Below, piece by piece: positions 8,507 through 17,453 of a stretch of 64,000 nt of DNA. The notes under the pieces were generated by a model that did no database searches, had not been told where the DNA came from, and worked only from the letters and a program-made list of their open reading frames with translations. The translations under genes were made by a program, and so were the position numbers. Each line of letters starts with the position of its first letter. Position 1 is the stretch's first letter. The stretch is taken from assembly GCF_013205055.1 (NCBI RefSeq), contig NZ_JABMLF010000001.1, positions 186,001-250,000 of the forward strand. The letters run 5' to 3'. The DNA is from Rathayibacter sp. VKM Ac-2856 (GTDB lineage: Bacteria > Actinomycetota > Actinomycetes > Actinomycetales > Microbacteriaceae).

Positions 8507-8521
8507 ACATACATCATATGT
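8507..8521. promoter_or_regulatory. Inverted repeat, likely GntR/FCD operator
   Basis: ACATA-CATCA-TATGT is a 5-base inverted repeat with a 5-base spacer, in the AT-rich 120-base gap between the enolase-superfamily gene and the GntR gene. Position and form suit a FadR-subfamily operator controlling the divergent pair. Inference only. Confidence 0.4.
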
Positions 8522-8580
8522 CTTGAGGGTTCGGGCCCTGCTACCGGCGAACGCTACGTTTCGATCCCTAAAATGGTGAG

Positions 8581-9327
8581 ATGACAAACCTGGCGAACGA
8601 CGGCTCCCCGGGGCTTCTGGCTGCGAACGCGACTCGACTGCCCGCGTCCCGGCTCGGGGTTGCGGTCGTCCGCGATCTCGTCACCGCGATCGTCACGGGA
8701 GAGGTCGAGCCCGGATCGCCGCTGCCTCCTGAATCCGTCCTGAGCCGAACTTTTGGTGTCAGTCGCACCGTGATTCGGGAGTCGGTGAAGCGCATCGAGG
8801 AAAAGGGGCTCGTTGCGATCGAGCAGGGACGCGGCACTCTCGTCCGGCCGGCGAGCTCCTGGAACGTCCTCGACCCGATCGTCCTTTCGGCGATGGTCGA
8901 GAACGACGAGTCCCTCAGCGTCCTCGACGATCTCGCCGTCGTTCGAGCCTCCCTTGAGGCGTCGATGGCCGGGCTGACGGCGCGTCTGCGTACCGACGAC
9001 GAGCTCGCTGCGCTTGGTGTCGCCCTCGGACGCATGGAATCGGCTCTCGACAACGAGACTGCATTCAATAACGCTGACGCCGAGTTTCACCTGATCGTCA
9101 TGGCGGCGTCCCGGAACACTCTTGCCGACAGCATCACGCGCATCCTCTTCCAGCGCGCACGGGACAGCCGGCTCTTCAGGGGGACCTCCCCCGGTGGCAA
9201 CCTCCCCATCACCCTTGACGAGCACCGCAGCGTTTTCGACGCGGTGGTCGCCAGGGACGCGGCAGCAGCTGAGGAGGCAATGCGGTCCCACATCGAGGCT
9301 GCCTGGGCGAGGCGCCGTCCTCGGTGA
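8581..9327 (+). CDS. GntR family regulator with FCD domain
   Basis: A 248-residue FadR-subfamily regulator. Winged-helix DNA-binding region at about residues 22-90 (VVRDLVTAIVTGEVEPGSPLP, LSRTFGVSRTVIRESVKRIEEKGLVAIEQGRGT) and a C-terminal FCD helical bundle (LDDLAVVRASLEASMAGL, DAEFHLIVMAAS, DEHRSVFDAVVARDAAAAEEAMRSHI) with the His residues that usually bind a metal and sugar-acid ligand. It lies between the divergent enolase-superfamily gene and the downstream importer operon, so it probably senses the imported substrate. Confidence 0.88.
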   Translation: MTNLANDGSPGLLAANATRLPASRLGVAVVRDLVTAIVTGEVEPGSPLPPESVLSRTFGVSRTVIRESVKRIEEKGLVAIEQGRGTLVRPASSWNVLDPIVLSAMVENDESLSVLDDLAVVRASLEASMAGLTARLRTDDELAALGVALGRMESALDNETAFNNADAEFHLIVMAASRNTLADSITRILFQRARDSRLFRGTSPGGNLPITLDEHRSVFDAVVARDAAAAEEAMRSHIEAAWARRRPR

Positions 9328-9359
9328 AGAGCTGCGCTGTCATGACCGTGCGCTGACGT

Positions 9360-9388
9360 TTGACGTCATACGTCTCACCCATTAGCGT
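9360..9388 (+). promoter_or_regulatory. Sigma70-type promoter of the sugar-acid import operon
   Basis: TTGACG (9360-9365), a 17-base spacer and TAGCGT (9383-9388) lie 62 bases ahead of the binding-protein start. The palindrome TGACGTCA (9361-9368) overlaps the -35 box and could be a regulator site. Confidence 0.5.
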
Positions 9389-9449
9389 GAATGCGTCAGT
9401 GAGCCGCCCGATCGGGGTTGCTCCACCTGCGTCTCGATGGAGAGAAGTC

Positions 9450-10706
9450 ATGACCTACACAGCCCGAAGCAACGGTCGGCGCATCATCGTCCTCGCCACC
9501 GCCCTCACGACGGTCGCCGCACTGTCCGCCTGCTCGAGCGGAGGAGGTTCGCCGGCTTCGTCCAGCGGCGCCGTTACAAGCCTCCGTGTCGCCGACTACT
9601 ACACCGATGAACCGGCTCGCTCGATCATCGGTGACGCCCTCGATTCCTGCGGCGCGTCGATCGGCGTGACGATCGAACGGGAGGCGGTGCCCTCGAGCGA
9701 TTACCTGAGCAAGATCCTGCAACAGTCGAGCTCGCGCACGCTTCCCGATGTGCAGATGATCGACGCTCAGGATCTTCCGGCGATTGCGGACAGCGGCGCG
9801 CTCAGCCCTGTCGCCGATCGCGACGTTCCCATCGACAATGTCGGAGAAAGCGTCCTCAGCCTCGGCACCGTCGACAACGAGGTCTACGGGCTCGCGCCCA
9901 CCGTCGGCACCATCGTCCTCTTCACCAACGACGACCTGCTTGCGGAAGCGGGCCTGTCGGCACCTACCACCTGGGAGGAGCTGAAGTCGACCGCAGCAGC
10001 CCTCACCTCGGGGGACCAGTACGGGCTCGCGTTCAGCGCGAAGAACGATGGCCAGGGCACCTACGCCTACCTGCCCCTCCTGTGGTCGGCGGGCGGCTCA
10101 GAGGACGAGCTCGACAGTGATGCGGCGAAGGCGGCCCTGCAGCTAGAAGTCGACCTTGTCTCCTCCGGGTCCGCCTCGCAGTCCTCCGTGCAGTGGGGCA
10201 ACAGCGACGTTGGAGACCAGTTCCTGACCGGCAAGGCGGCGATGGCGATCACGAGTGCCACCCAGATGTCGAAGCTCGACGCCGATCCCGACGTGAACTA
10301 CACGATCTCGGCCATCCCCGTTCCGGAGGTGGGCGACACGGCGATCGCCCCACTGGGCGGCGAGGTCTGGACTCTTCCGCTGTCGGGTGACGACGCACGC
10401 GAGGCCGCAGCGGGCGAGCTGCTCTCGTGCATGATGTCGGACGACACCCAGCTGTCTCTCGCCGAGCAGCGTCGCGTCGTGCCGGCGAACCCCGACCTCG
10501 ACGAGCAGTACCTGACCGCTCTGCCGACACTCGGCTCCTACGTCGACATCGTCCGCGACGGCCGCTCGCGCACTGCGATCCTCGAGGGCGCCTGGCCGCA
10601 GACCAACACCGCCATCTGGACCGCCGTGCAGTCGGCGGTCACCGGGCAGTCGTCCGTCGATCAGGCCCTGAGCGACGCGGCCGCTTCGGCCGCGAGCGCG
10701 AAGTGA
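9450..10706 (+). CDS. ABC transporter extracellular sugar-binding lipoprotein
   Basis: A 418-residue family-1 solute-binding protein. The start at 9450 (MTYTARSNGRR) is preceded by GGAGAG. The signal peptide ends with lipobox LSAC, followed by a Ser/Gly linker. Typical features are DVQMIDAQDLPAIADSGAL, VYGLAPTVGTIVLFTNDDLL and PTTWEELKSTAAAL. It delivers substrate to the two permeases that follow; its stop overlaps the first permease start as GTGA. The neighbouring enzymes suggest a sugar acid or related hexose derivative. Confidence 0.87.
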   Translation: MTYTARSNGRRIIVLATALTTVAALSACSSGGGSPASSSGAVTSLRVADYYTDEPARSIIGDALDSCGASIGVTIEREAVPSSDYLSKILQQSSSRTLPDVQMIDAQDLPAIADSGALSPVADRDVPIDNVGESVLSLGTVDNEVYGLAPTVGTIVLFTNDDLLAEAGLSAPTTWEELKSTAAALTSGDQYGLAFSAKNDGQGTYAYLPLLWSAGGSEDELDSDAAKAALQLEVDLVSSGSASQSSVQWGNSDVGDQFLTGKAAMAITSATQMSKLDADPDVNYTISAIPVPEVGDTAIAPLGGEVWTLPLSGDDAREAAAGELLSCMMSDDTQLSLAEQRRVVPANPDLDEQYLTALPTLGSYVDIVRDGRSRTAILEGAWPQTNTAIWTAVQSAVTGQSSVDQALSDAAASAASAK

Positions 10707-11662
10707 CCGCGGCACCCACCCTCACCCGGACGACCGGCTCGACCGACCGCCCGCTCCCCGAGCGGCTCGGTCGAGCCAGCCGTACTCGGGAGTCGCTCTA
10801 CCGTTGGGCCTTCGTCGTCCCGGCCCTGATCTACATCGCTCTGTTCTTCGCCTTTCCCGTCGTCAAGAACATCGTGATGGGCTTCCAGGACTACACGACG
10901 GCGAGCTTCTACACCGGAGAGGCTCCCTTCGTGGGTTGGGAGAATTACCGCACGATCTTCGCCGACTCGACCTTCGGCTCGAGCGTGCTGCACACCTTCC
11001 TGTTCACGGGAGGATCCATCCTCGGGCAGTTCTCGCTCGGGCTGGCGATCGCGGTCTTCTTCCGGCGCCGGTTCCCCCTGAGCTCGGTCCTGCGCTCGCT
11101 CCTGCTGCTGCCCTGGTTGCTACCGGTGATCGTCTCGACTGCTCTCTGGCGCTCACTCATGGACCAGGACTCCGGGGCGATCAACGTCGTCCTGAAGTCG
11201 CTCGGCTTCATCGATACCGGGATCCCGTGGCTCTCGAGTCCGAGCATCGCCCTCCTCTCGGTGATCATCGTCAATATCTGGGTCGGGATCCCGTTCAACG
11301 TCGCCATCCTCTACGGCGGTCTGCAGGACATCCCGGAGGAGCTCTATGAGGCGGCTTCCGTCGACGGGGCCTCGCCGTGGCGCACGTTCTGGTCGATCAC
11401 CTGGCCTTTACTGCGTCCCACGGTGACGGTCGTCATCCTGCTGGGAGTGATCTACACGCTCCGCTCGATCGACATCGTCCTCGGACTGACCCGTGGCGGG
11501 CCGGCGAACTCGACGCAGACGCTGCCGACCGCGTCGTACTTCCAGTCGTTCCAGCAGTTCCAGTTCGGTCTCGGAGCGGCGACCAGCAATGTGCTCATCC
11601 TCATCGCGTTCGCGTTCGCGCTGCTGTACCTGCGGTCGAGCCGTCGATCCATCACCGACTAG
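10703..11662 (+). CDS. ABC sugar transporter permease (MalF-like)
   Basis: A 319-residue protein starting at GTG 10703, overlapping the binding-protein stop. Six membrane helices (first FVVPALIYIALFFAFPVV) and the permease EAA loop (EELYEAASVDGASPWRTFWSITWPLL), which docks onto the ATPase. The first permease of the importer, partnering the MalG-like protein downstream. No ATPase gene occurs in the cluster. Confidence 0.88.
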   Translation: MTAAPTLTRTTGSTDRPLPERLGRASRTRESLYRWAFVVPALIYIALFFAFPVVKNIVMGFQDYTTASFYTGEAPFVGWENYRTIFADSTFGSSVLHTFLFTGGSILGQFSLGLAIAVFFRRRFPLSSVLRSLLLLPWLLPVIVSTALWRSLMDQDSGAINVVLKSLGFIDTGIPWLSSPSIALLSVIIVNIWVGIPFNVAILYGGLQDIPEELYEAASVDGASPWRTFWSITWPLLRPTVTVVILLGVIYTLRSIDIVLGLTRGGPANSTQTLPTASYFQSFQQFQFGLGAATSNVLILIAFAFALLYLRSSRRSITD

Positions 11663-11671
11663 GAGCCGCTC

Positions 11672-12499
11672 GTGACAATCGCTCTGCGCTCACAGCGCGT
11701 CCGCTCTACCCGCGACTCCGTCCTCGGGGTCCTCCTTCTGGTCGTCCTGCTCTTCCCCGTCTACTGGATGGTCAACCTCTCCGTGCAAGCGTCGGGGAGC
11801 AACCTCGCCTCCAGCCTCTTCCCTACCGAGATTCATCTGGACGGCTACGCGGCGGCGATCGCCGATCAGTCGCGCAACCTGCTGACCAGCCTCATCGTGT
11901 CGCTCTCGAGCGTCGCACTGACTCTGGTCATCGCGATGCCGGCGGCCTACGCTCTCGCGCAATTCCGGCTCCGCGGTCTCAACGTGATCCTGCTCGTCCT
12001 CGCGGTGACCCAGATGATCCCGGGGATCGTGGTCGCGAACAGTCTCTACAGCGCTTACAACGACCTCGGGCTCCTGAACACGACGGTCGGGCTCGTTCTG
12101 GCCGATGCGTCCCACTCGATTCCCTTCGCGATACTGCTCATCCGCACCACGATGCAGGCCGTCCCCACAGCGGTCCTCGAGGCGGCCCGCCTCGACGGAG
12201 CAGGGCTTCTGAGGACGTTCTGGTCCATCGCTGTGCCGATCGCACGCAACGGGATCATCACGGCGTCTCTGTTCTCGTTCCTGTTCACGTGGAGCGACTT
12301 CATCTTCGCCCTCACCCTGACGACGACCGACGACCTCCGTCCGGTGACCCTGGGTATCTACACCTACCTCGGCGCCGACCAGACGGACTGGTCCGCCGTG
12401 ATGGCGACGTCAGTCCTGGCATCGCTCCCCGCCGTGATCCTCCTACTCGTCGCCCAGCGGTACATCGCCGCGGGCGCCACAGGCGGAGCGGTTAAATGA
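11672..12499 (+). CDS. ABC sugar transporter permease (MalG-like)
   Basis: A 275-residue permease with a GTG start and AGGAG about seven bases upstream. Six hydrophobic helices, starting with VLGVLLLVVLLFPVYWMVNLS; EAA loop TAVLEAARLDGAGLLRTFWSIAVPIARNG. The stop overlaps the dehydrogenase start as ATGA, tying import to catabolism in one transcript. Confidence 0.88.
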   Translation: MTIALRSQRVRSTRDSVLGVLLLVVLLFPVYWMVNLSVQASGSNLASSLFPTEIHLDGYAAAIADQSRNLLTSLIVSLSSVALTLVIAMPAAYALAQFRLRGLNVILLVLAVTQMIPGIVVANSLYSAYNDLGLLNTTVGLVLADASHSIPFAILLIRTTMQAVPTAVLEAARLDGAGLLRTFWSIAVPIARNGIITASLFSFLFTWSDFIFALTLTTTDDLRPVTLGIYTYLGADQTDWSAVMATSVLASLPAVILLLVAQRYIAAGATGGAVK

Positions 12500-13587
12500 C
12501 GACCCAACACCCAACCGAGGCGGTCCGCCGCCTCGAGAGACGAGACGATCCAATGACAGGAGCCGCCTACACGGGCAAGGCGACGATCGAGCTGATTCAG
12601 ACACCGAGGCGTGCCCCAGCGGACGGAGAAGTCGAGATCGCCATCGCCTTCTGCGGTCTCTGCGGCACCGACCTGCACATCGTGCACGGCGACATGGACG
12701 CGCGAGTGAGCAAGCCGCACGTGTTCGGCCACGAGATGTCGGGTGTGGTGAGCCGCGTCGGCGCGGGCGTCACCGAGTGGGCCTCCGGTGACCGCGTCAG
12801 CGTGATGCCGCTGCTCTGGGACGGCATCTGCTCCGCGTGCCTCGACGGCCATCAGCACATCTGCCGCAATCTGACCTTCCTCGGAGTCGACTCCCCCGGC
12901 GCGCTGCAGCAGCACTGGATCGTCCCGGCGAAGACGCTCGTGCGCCTTCCCGACGGACTCGACCTCCGGACGGCAGCGCTGGTCGAGCCGACCGCCGTCG
13001 CCGTGCACGACGTCCGGCGCTCGGGTCTTGCGGTGGGCGACAAGGTCGTGATTCTCGGAGGCGGGCCCATCGGCCTTCTCATCGCGAGCGTCGCCCGGCA
13101 CGCCGGCGCTTCGGTGCTGCTGTCCGAGGTCGACGAAGGTCGGCGTGCACGCATCGCGGCTCTCGGCTTCGAGGTCCTCGACGCACTGAACGCCGATGTA
13201 CCGCTCGAGGTCGACCGCTGGACGGGCGGCGAGGGTGCCGATGTCGTGTTCGAGGTCTCCGGAGCCGCAGCGGCGGTCCGGCAGACCACGGCGCTCGCGA
13301 AGGTGCGCGGCACCATCGTCGTCGTCGCCATCCATGCGGCACCGCGTGAAATCGACCTGCAACGCGTCTTCTGGCGTGAACTGAGGCTGCTCGGCGCTCG
13401 GGTCTACCAGCGCAGCGACATCGAGCGGGCGATCACCCTGCTCTCCGAGGGCGCACTCCCCGCCGAGGCCCTCATCACCGACGTGGTCCCGCTCGCCGAC
13501 ACGGCGGCCGCCGTCGAGCGGCTCACCGCGGGCTCCTCGATGAAGGTGCTGGTCGATGTCGGCGGCACCGAGGGGGGCGAATCGTGA
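12496..13587 (+). CDS. Zinc-dependent alcohol/sugar dehydrogenase (MDR family)
   Basis: A 363-residue medium-chain dehydrogenase. Catalytic zinc site CGLCGTDLH and FGHE near residues 53-80; Rossmann motif VVILGGGPIGLLIAS. The structural zinc loop reads WDGICSACLDGHQHIC, so the first of the usual four cysteines is Asp. The start at 12496 overlaps the permease stop; an internal ATG at 12553 (MTGAAYTGK) is an alternative that matches the usual N-terminal length better. It probably oxidises a hydroxyl of the imported sugar or sugar acid with NAD(P). Substrate not determinable. Confidence 0.85.
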   Translation: MTTQHPTEAVRRLERRDDPMTGAAYTGKATIELIQTPRRAPADGEVEIAIAFCGLCGTDLHIVHGDMDARVSKPHVFGHEMSGVVSRVGAGVTEWASGDRVSVMPLLWDGICSACLDGHQHICRNLTFLGVDSPGALQQHWIVPAKTLVRLPDGLDLRTAALVEPTAVAVHDVRRSGLAVGDKVVILGGGPIGLLIASVARHAGASVLLSEVDEGRRARIAALGFEVLDALNADVPLEVDRWTGGEGADVVFEVSGAAAAVRQTTALAKVRGTIVVVAIHAAPREIDLQRVFWRELRLLGARVYQRSDIERAITLLSEGALPAEALITDVVPLADTAAAVERLTAGSSMKVLVDVGGTEGGES

Positions 13588-14339
13588 CCGGTCCCTTCGA
13601 TCTGACGGGGAGGACTGCGGTCGTCACCGGAGCACGCCGCGGCATCGGCCGTGCGATGGCGGTAGCCCTCGCCACCGCAGGAGCCGACGTCATCGGCGTT
13701 AGCACACGGTCAGCCGACGACGACGACGTCGCCCTCGAGGTGAGAGCGCTCGGGCGCACCTACCGGTCGTTCGCGACCGACTTCGCCGATCGCCGCGCGG
13801 TGCTCGCGCTCGGCGCAGAGCTCGCCGAGCTCGCGCCCGACATCCTCGTGAACAACGCGGGCACCATCGAGCGAGCGCCGGCGGCCGAGCACGACCTGTC
13901 CCTATGGGACCGCGTCCTCGAGGTCGACCTCAGCAGCGCCTTCGCCCTCACCCAGCTCGTCGCCCGGCCCATGCTGGAGCGCGGCAGCGGCAAGGTCCTC
14001 TTCACCGCGAGCCTGCTGAGTTTCCAGGGAGGCATCAACGTGCCCGGGTACGCGGCAGCAAAATCTGGGATCGCGGGGCTGACGCGAGCACTCTCGAACG
14101 AATGGGCGTCGCGCGGAGTGCAGGTCAACGCGGTCGCGCCGGGCTACATCGCGACCGACAACACGAGCGCGCTGCGTGCCGACGACTCCCGCTCCGCGGC
14201 CATCCTCGAGCGCATCCCCGCCGGTCGCTGGGGTGCCGCCTCCGATCTCGGCGGCGTGACGGTTTTCCTCGCCTCCTCGGCCTCCGACTACGTCAGCGGC
14301 GCGATCATCCCTGTCGACGGCGGATGGCTCGGTCGATGA
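13584..14339 (+). CDS. SDR family oxidoreductase (KduD-like)
   Basis: A 251-residue classical short-chain dehydrogenase: cofactor motif TGARRGIGR (residues 16-24), NNAG, catalytic Ser in FTASLLSFQ, YAAAK (YxxxK) and C-terminal VSGAIIPVDGGWLGR. The order and the IPAGRWG motif resemble 2-deoxy-D-gluconate 3-dehydrogenase (KduD). GTG start overlapping the previous stop. In this cluster a role in processing a keto/deoxy sugar acid ahead of the aldolase is likely. Confidence 0.82.
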   Translation: MTGPFDLTGRTAVVTGARRGIGRAMAVALATAGADVIGVSTRSADDDDVALEVRALGRTYRSFATDFADRRAVLALGAELAELAPDILVNNAGTIERAPAAEHDLSLWDRVLEVDLSSAFALTQLVARPMLERGSGKVLFTASLLSFQGGINVPGYAAAKSGIAGLTRALSNEWASRGVQVNAVAPGYIATDNTSALRADDSRSAAILERIPAGRWGAASDLGGVTVFLASSASDYVSGAIIPVDGGWLGR

Positions 14340-14965
14340 GCGGGCAGGAGGTGCTAGACGCTCTCGCGACGATCCGCGTGCTGCCCGTAGTCGTGATCGA
14401 CGATCCCGCCGACGCTGCTCCGCTCGCACGTGCGCTCGTGGAGGGCGGAGTGCCCTGTGCCGAGGTGACGCTCCGGACCCCGGACGCGGATCGCTGCCTC
14501 GCCGCGATGGTGGCGATGCCGGGCTTCATGGCCGGGTGCGGCACGGTGCTCTCAGCAGCGCAGGTGGACGCCGCGTGCGACGCCGGCGCCGCCTTCCTCG
14601 TCAGTCCCGGCTTCTCCGAGGAGATCGCAGAGCGGGCAGAGCGCCGCGGCGTCGTCCTCATCCCCGGTGTCGCCTCCGCCACCGAAGTCATGCGCGCGAG
14701 GTCGACCGGTCTCCGGGTCCTGAAGCTCTTCCCGGCCTCGTCGCTGGGCGGCGCCGCGACCATTGCCGCTCTGCGAGGCCCGTTCCCCGATGTGGCCTTC
14801 GTCCCGAGCGGCGGAGTCTCGCTCGTGGAGGCACCCTCGTACCGGATCGGCGGAGTCCAGACGGTCAGCACCAGCTGGATCGCACCGCGATCCGACATCG
14901 CCTCCGGCCGATTCGACGACATCGCGGAGCGTGCCCGGGCCTTCCGTGACGCCGTGGCGCCGTGA
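14336..14965 (+). CDS. eda: KDPG/KHG-type 2-keto-3-deoxy-6-phosphogluconate aldolase
   Basis: A 209-residue class I aldolase. Key positions are the Glu in CAEVTLRTP, GCGTVL, and the Schiff-base Lys in LKLFPASSLGG, with PSGGV near the phosphate site. Length and order match bacterial Eda. It splits a 2-keto-3-deoxy-phospho-sugar acid into pyruvate and a triose phosphate. It overlaps the SDR gene by ATGA and is followed immediately by the kinase that would make its substrate, a coherent sugar-acid route. Confidence 0.87.
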   Translation: MSGQEVLDALATIRVLPVVVIDDPADAAPLARALVEGGVPCAEVTLRTPDADRCLAAMVAMPGFMAGCGTVLSAAQVDAACDAGAAFLVSPGFSEEIAERAERRGVVLIPGVASATEVMRARSTGLRVLKLFPASSLGGAATIAALRGPFPDVAFVPSGGVSLVEAPSYRIGGVQTVSTSWIAPRSDIASGRFDDIAERARAFRDAVAP

Positions 14966-15927
14966 TGCGCGTCGTCACTGTCGGCGAGGCGCTGGCCGTC
15001 TTCCGGTCGAGCGTCGAGGAACCGCTCTGGCGCGCCGATCGTGTCGCCCTGGGCACGGGAGGAGCCGAGGCGAACGTCGCGATGACTCTCGCGCATCGAG
15101 GGATCCCCGTGACGTGGGCGGGGCGAGTCGGCGACGATGCGCTCGGGCGCCGCGTCATCAGGGAGTTGCGCGCCGAGGGTGTCCATGTCCTCGCCACCGT
15201 GGATTCCGAGCGCCCGACGGGTCTGCTGGTCAAGGATCTGCACCCCGGAGGGCGGACGACGATCTCGTACTACCGCGCGAACAGCGCCGGAAGCGCCCTC
15301 GCGGTCGGCGACCTCGCCGGCGTCGAGCTGGGCCCTGACGTCCTCGTCCACGTCACCGGCATCACGGCCGCACTCTCCGCCGGAGCGGCCGAGGCAATCG
15401 TCCATCTCATCGACGCCGCCCGGGAGGCGGGCTCCCTCGTCTCCTTCGACGTGAACCACCGACCGCGCCTGTGGGGAACGGTATCGCCGATCGAGCACTA
15501 CACCGCACTGGCCTCCCGAGCCGATGTGGTTTTCGCCAGCCTCGACGAGGTGCCGCTGCTGATGGCACTGCCCAGAGCCGGGCTCGGTTCCACAGAGCAG
15601 ATGGGTGCTGCTGCCGCAGCGCTGGCCGAAGCCGGGTACTCCCACGTCGTGGTCACGGCAGGGGCCGCAGGATCAGCGGCGCGCGAGAATGGCACCGCTT
15701 GCGCTCAGCCCGCGCTGCCGACAGGCGTCGTGGATTCCGTCGGCGCCGGAGATGCCTTCGTGGGCGGCTATCTCTCCAGTTGGCTCCGAGGTGAGCCCAT
15801 GGTGTCACGCCTTCACTCTGCTGCGGTCTCGGGGGCGGCCGCCTGTCGATCCTCGGGCGACTGGGAGGGCGCCGTCGACCTCTCCGGAGTAGGCGCAGAT
15901 GACACAACAGACCTGGTGAGCCGTTAG
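14965..15927 (+). CDS. kdgK: PfkB-family sugar kinase, probably 2-keto-3-deoxygluconate kinase
   Basis: A 320-residue ribokinase-family kinase. N-terminal GTGGAEANVAMTLAHRG substrate motif, DVNHRPRLW and the C-terminal ATP/anion-hole motif DSVGAGDAFVGGYLSSWL with the catalytic Asp. Start taken as ATG 14965 (TGATG overlap with the aldolase stop); GTG 14962 gives one extra residue. Kinase next to Eda-type aldolase strongly suggests phosphorylation of a 2-keto-3-deoxy-hexonate. Last gene of the operon. Confidence 0.82.
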   Translation: MRVVTVGEALAVFRSSVEEPLWRADRVALGTGGAEANVAMTLAHRGIPVTWAGRVGDDALGRRVIRELRAEGVHVLATVDSERPTGLLVKDLHPGGRTTISYYRANSAGSALAVGDLAGVELGPDVLVHVTGITAALSAGAAEAIVHLIDAAREAGSLVSFDVNHRPRLWGTVSPIEHYTALASRADVVFASLDEVPLLMALPRAGLGSTEQMGAAAAALAEAGYSHVVVTAGAAGSAARENGTACAQPALPTGVVDSVGAGDAFVGGYLSSWLRGEPMVSRLHSAAVSGAAACRSSGDWEGAVDLSGVGADDTTDLVSR

Positions 15928-16895
15928 AGAGAGTCGCCGAGGTTCGCCGGCTCTTGATGATTGGCTAGTGCCTGGACTTGCTCATAGCAAACTCTGTCGG
16001 AGTAGCTCAATGACGGGCCTAGCCGTCCTTCTTGATTCCGGCTGCGCCTCCGCAAAGAACCAAGAGCCCGACGACTCAGTCGTCCAGTGCTGTCCCGCGG
16101 AGGTCCGGGAGTGTGAGCGCCGCGGCCGCCGCTACGGCGAACACGGCAAACGGCAGGATGACTCCCCCGGTGGCGAGCATCGCAGGCAGGCACTGGGGCG
16201 CGATGATCGATGACGGTCGGCCGAAGCCGGCGGCCCAGCCCGCGCCGGTGCCGCGGATGCGGGTGAACTGCGGCTCAGGGACGTTAGTGGGGCTGCGCAC
16301 GAAGTGTCCACAGGCGGTGAGTGCGAGGACGACGGAGCCAGCGCTGCCGGTGCCCCTCTTTGGACAGGCTGTAGAGCGTCCCGGTGGAGCGGACGAATGC
16401 GGCCGGATCGCATTCCGGGCCGGTGCGGTTCGCTCGCTGGCGAGTGCCGGAGTCCTTCAAGCAGGACGCCATGCGTCGGGCGGTGGAGTACATCGATCCG
16501 CGCTTTCGACGCTCCAACCGTGTCGCCCCTTGCAAGCTCTTGGCCATCAGCGGAAAATCGCTCGGGGCCCGGATGTCTCCGGCCTCTCATCCCCCGGTTT
16601 CGCCGTCCACTCGTAGAGGTACGTGATTGAGCGGCAGGCGAAGATGGAGCCACGGGCTCGCGCCCAGATGGAATCAATACCCCCACCCGGCCGATAATCG
16701 CGATGCTGTCAGTTTGCTCTGCGCCAGATGCACGAACGGGCTCCCCTGCTACGAGTCGGCGAGTGAGACGGTCTCCACGGAGTGAATGCCTCCTGCCGGG
16801 CCGTTCCTGCGGGCAGGCGTGCGAGCATGATGCCCCCATCGGCGCCGGAGAAGCCTCGCGCTCCTCGATGAGCGAGAGGACATAAGCTCCCACAC
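15928..16895. other. Degenerate intergenic stretch
   Basis: Nearly 1 kb without an intact gene. It contains the MFS pseudogene fragment annotated separately (16076-16400). The rest shows only short, low-complexity frames on both strands. Segments around 16580-16660 look protein-like in short stretches but are interrupted. The stretch looks like the scar of a deletion or decayed genes between the sugar-acid operon and yaeQ. Confidence 0.5.
16076..16400 (-). pseudogene. C-terminal remnant of an MFS (sugar/acid transporter) gene
   Basis: On the minus strand one frame reads GSAGSVVLALTACGHFVRSPTN, then PEPQFTRIRGTGAGWAAGFGR and ATGGVILPFAVFAVAAAAALTLPDLRG up to a stop at 16076. This is the end of a 12-TM metabolite transporter: the P-E-x-F-x-T-R-x-R-G-T-G motif of loop 10-11, helices 11 and 12, and a short tail. 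Upstream of about 16400 the frame is lost, no start exists and the first ten helices are absent. Probably a relic of a transporter once linked to the neighbouring sugar-acid genes. Confidence 0.6.
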
Positions 16896-17438
16896 ATGGC
16901 AGCCGGCGCAGTGATGTACACCTTCGCGATACAGCTGGCCGATGTGGACCGCGGCGTCTACGAGGACATCACGCTGCGGGCCGCTCGGCACCCCTCCGAG
17001 ACCGACGCCTACATGATGACGCGCGTGCTCGCGTACTGCCTCGAATACGTGGAGGGGATCACCTTCAGCGAGGGGATCTCGTCGACGGCGAACGAGCCGG
17101 CGGTGCTGGTCCGCGATCTCACCGGCAGGCTGATCACGTGGATCGAGGTGGGCGCGCCGGATGCGGAGCGACTGCACTTCGGGAGCAGGCTGGCCGACCG
17201 CACGACGGTCTACACGCATCGCGACCCGGAGAAGGTGATCGCGGCGTGGTCCGGCAAGCGCGTCCACCAGCTCGAGCAGATCACCGTGCAGAGCTTCGAC
17301 CAGGGATTCCTGGATGCCGCGGTCGCGGTACTCGAGCGCCGCAACACGCTGACCGTGTCGGTCGTCGAGGGGCAGCTGTATCTCGAGTTCAACGGCGTGA
17401 CGTCGAGCAGCGACATCCACGTGCATCAGCCGGGCTGA
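16896..17438 (+). CDS. yaeQ: YaeQ family protein
   Basis: A 180-residue protein closely following the E. coli YaeQ layout: xYxFxIxLADVDRGVYEDITLRAARHPSET near the start, MMTRVLAYCLEYVEGITFSEG, ITWIEVGAPDAERLH and late strands NTLTVSVVEGQLYLEF. YaeQ has a PD-(D/E)XK nuclease-like fold; its biological role is not settled. The start at 16896 gives the same N-terminal length as the E. coli protein; Met at 16914 is a shorter option. It stands alone and converges on the LacI gene 15 bases downstream. Confidence 0.88.
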   Translation: MAAGAVMYTFAIQLADVDRGVYEDITLRAARHPSETDAYMMTRVLAYCLEYVEGITFSEGISSTANEPAVLVRDLTGRLITWIEVGAPDAERLHFGSRLADRTTVYTHRDPEKVIAAWSGKRVHQLEQITVQSFDQGFLDAAVAVLERRNTLTVSVVEGQLYLEFNGVTSSSDIHVHQPG

Positions 17439-17453
17439 GCCGCCCGCTGCGAG

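Noticed and set aside
15924-16193. Minus-strand frame with YSDRVCYEQVQALANHQ as a transposase end
   Set aside because: Only a short segment looks protein-like, no DDE or inverted repeat evidence; overlaps the MFS remnant in another frame.
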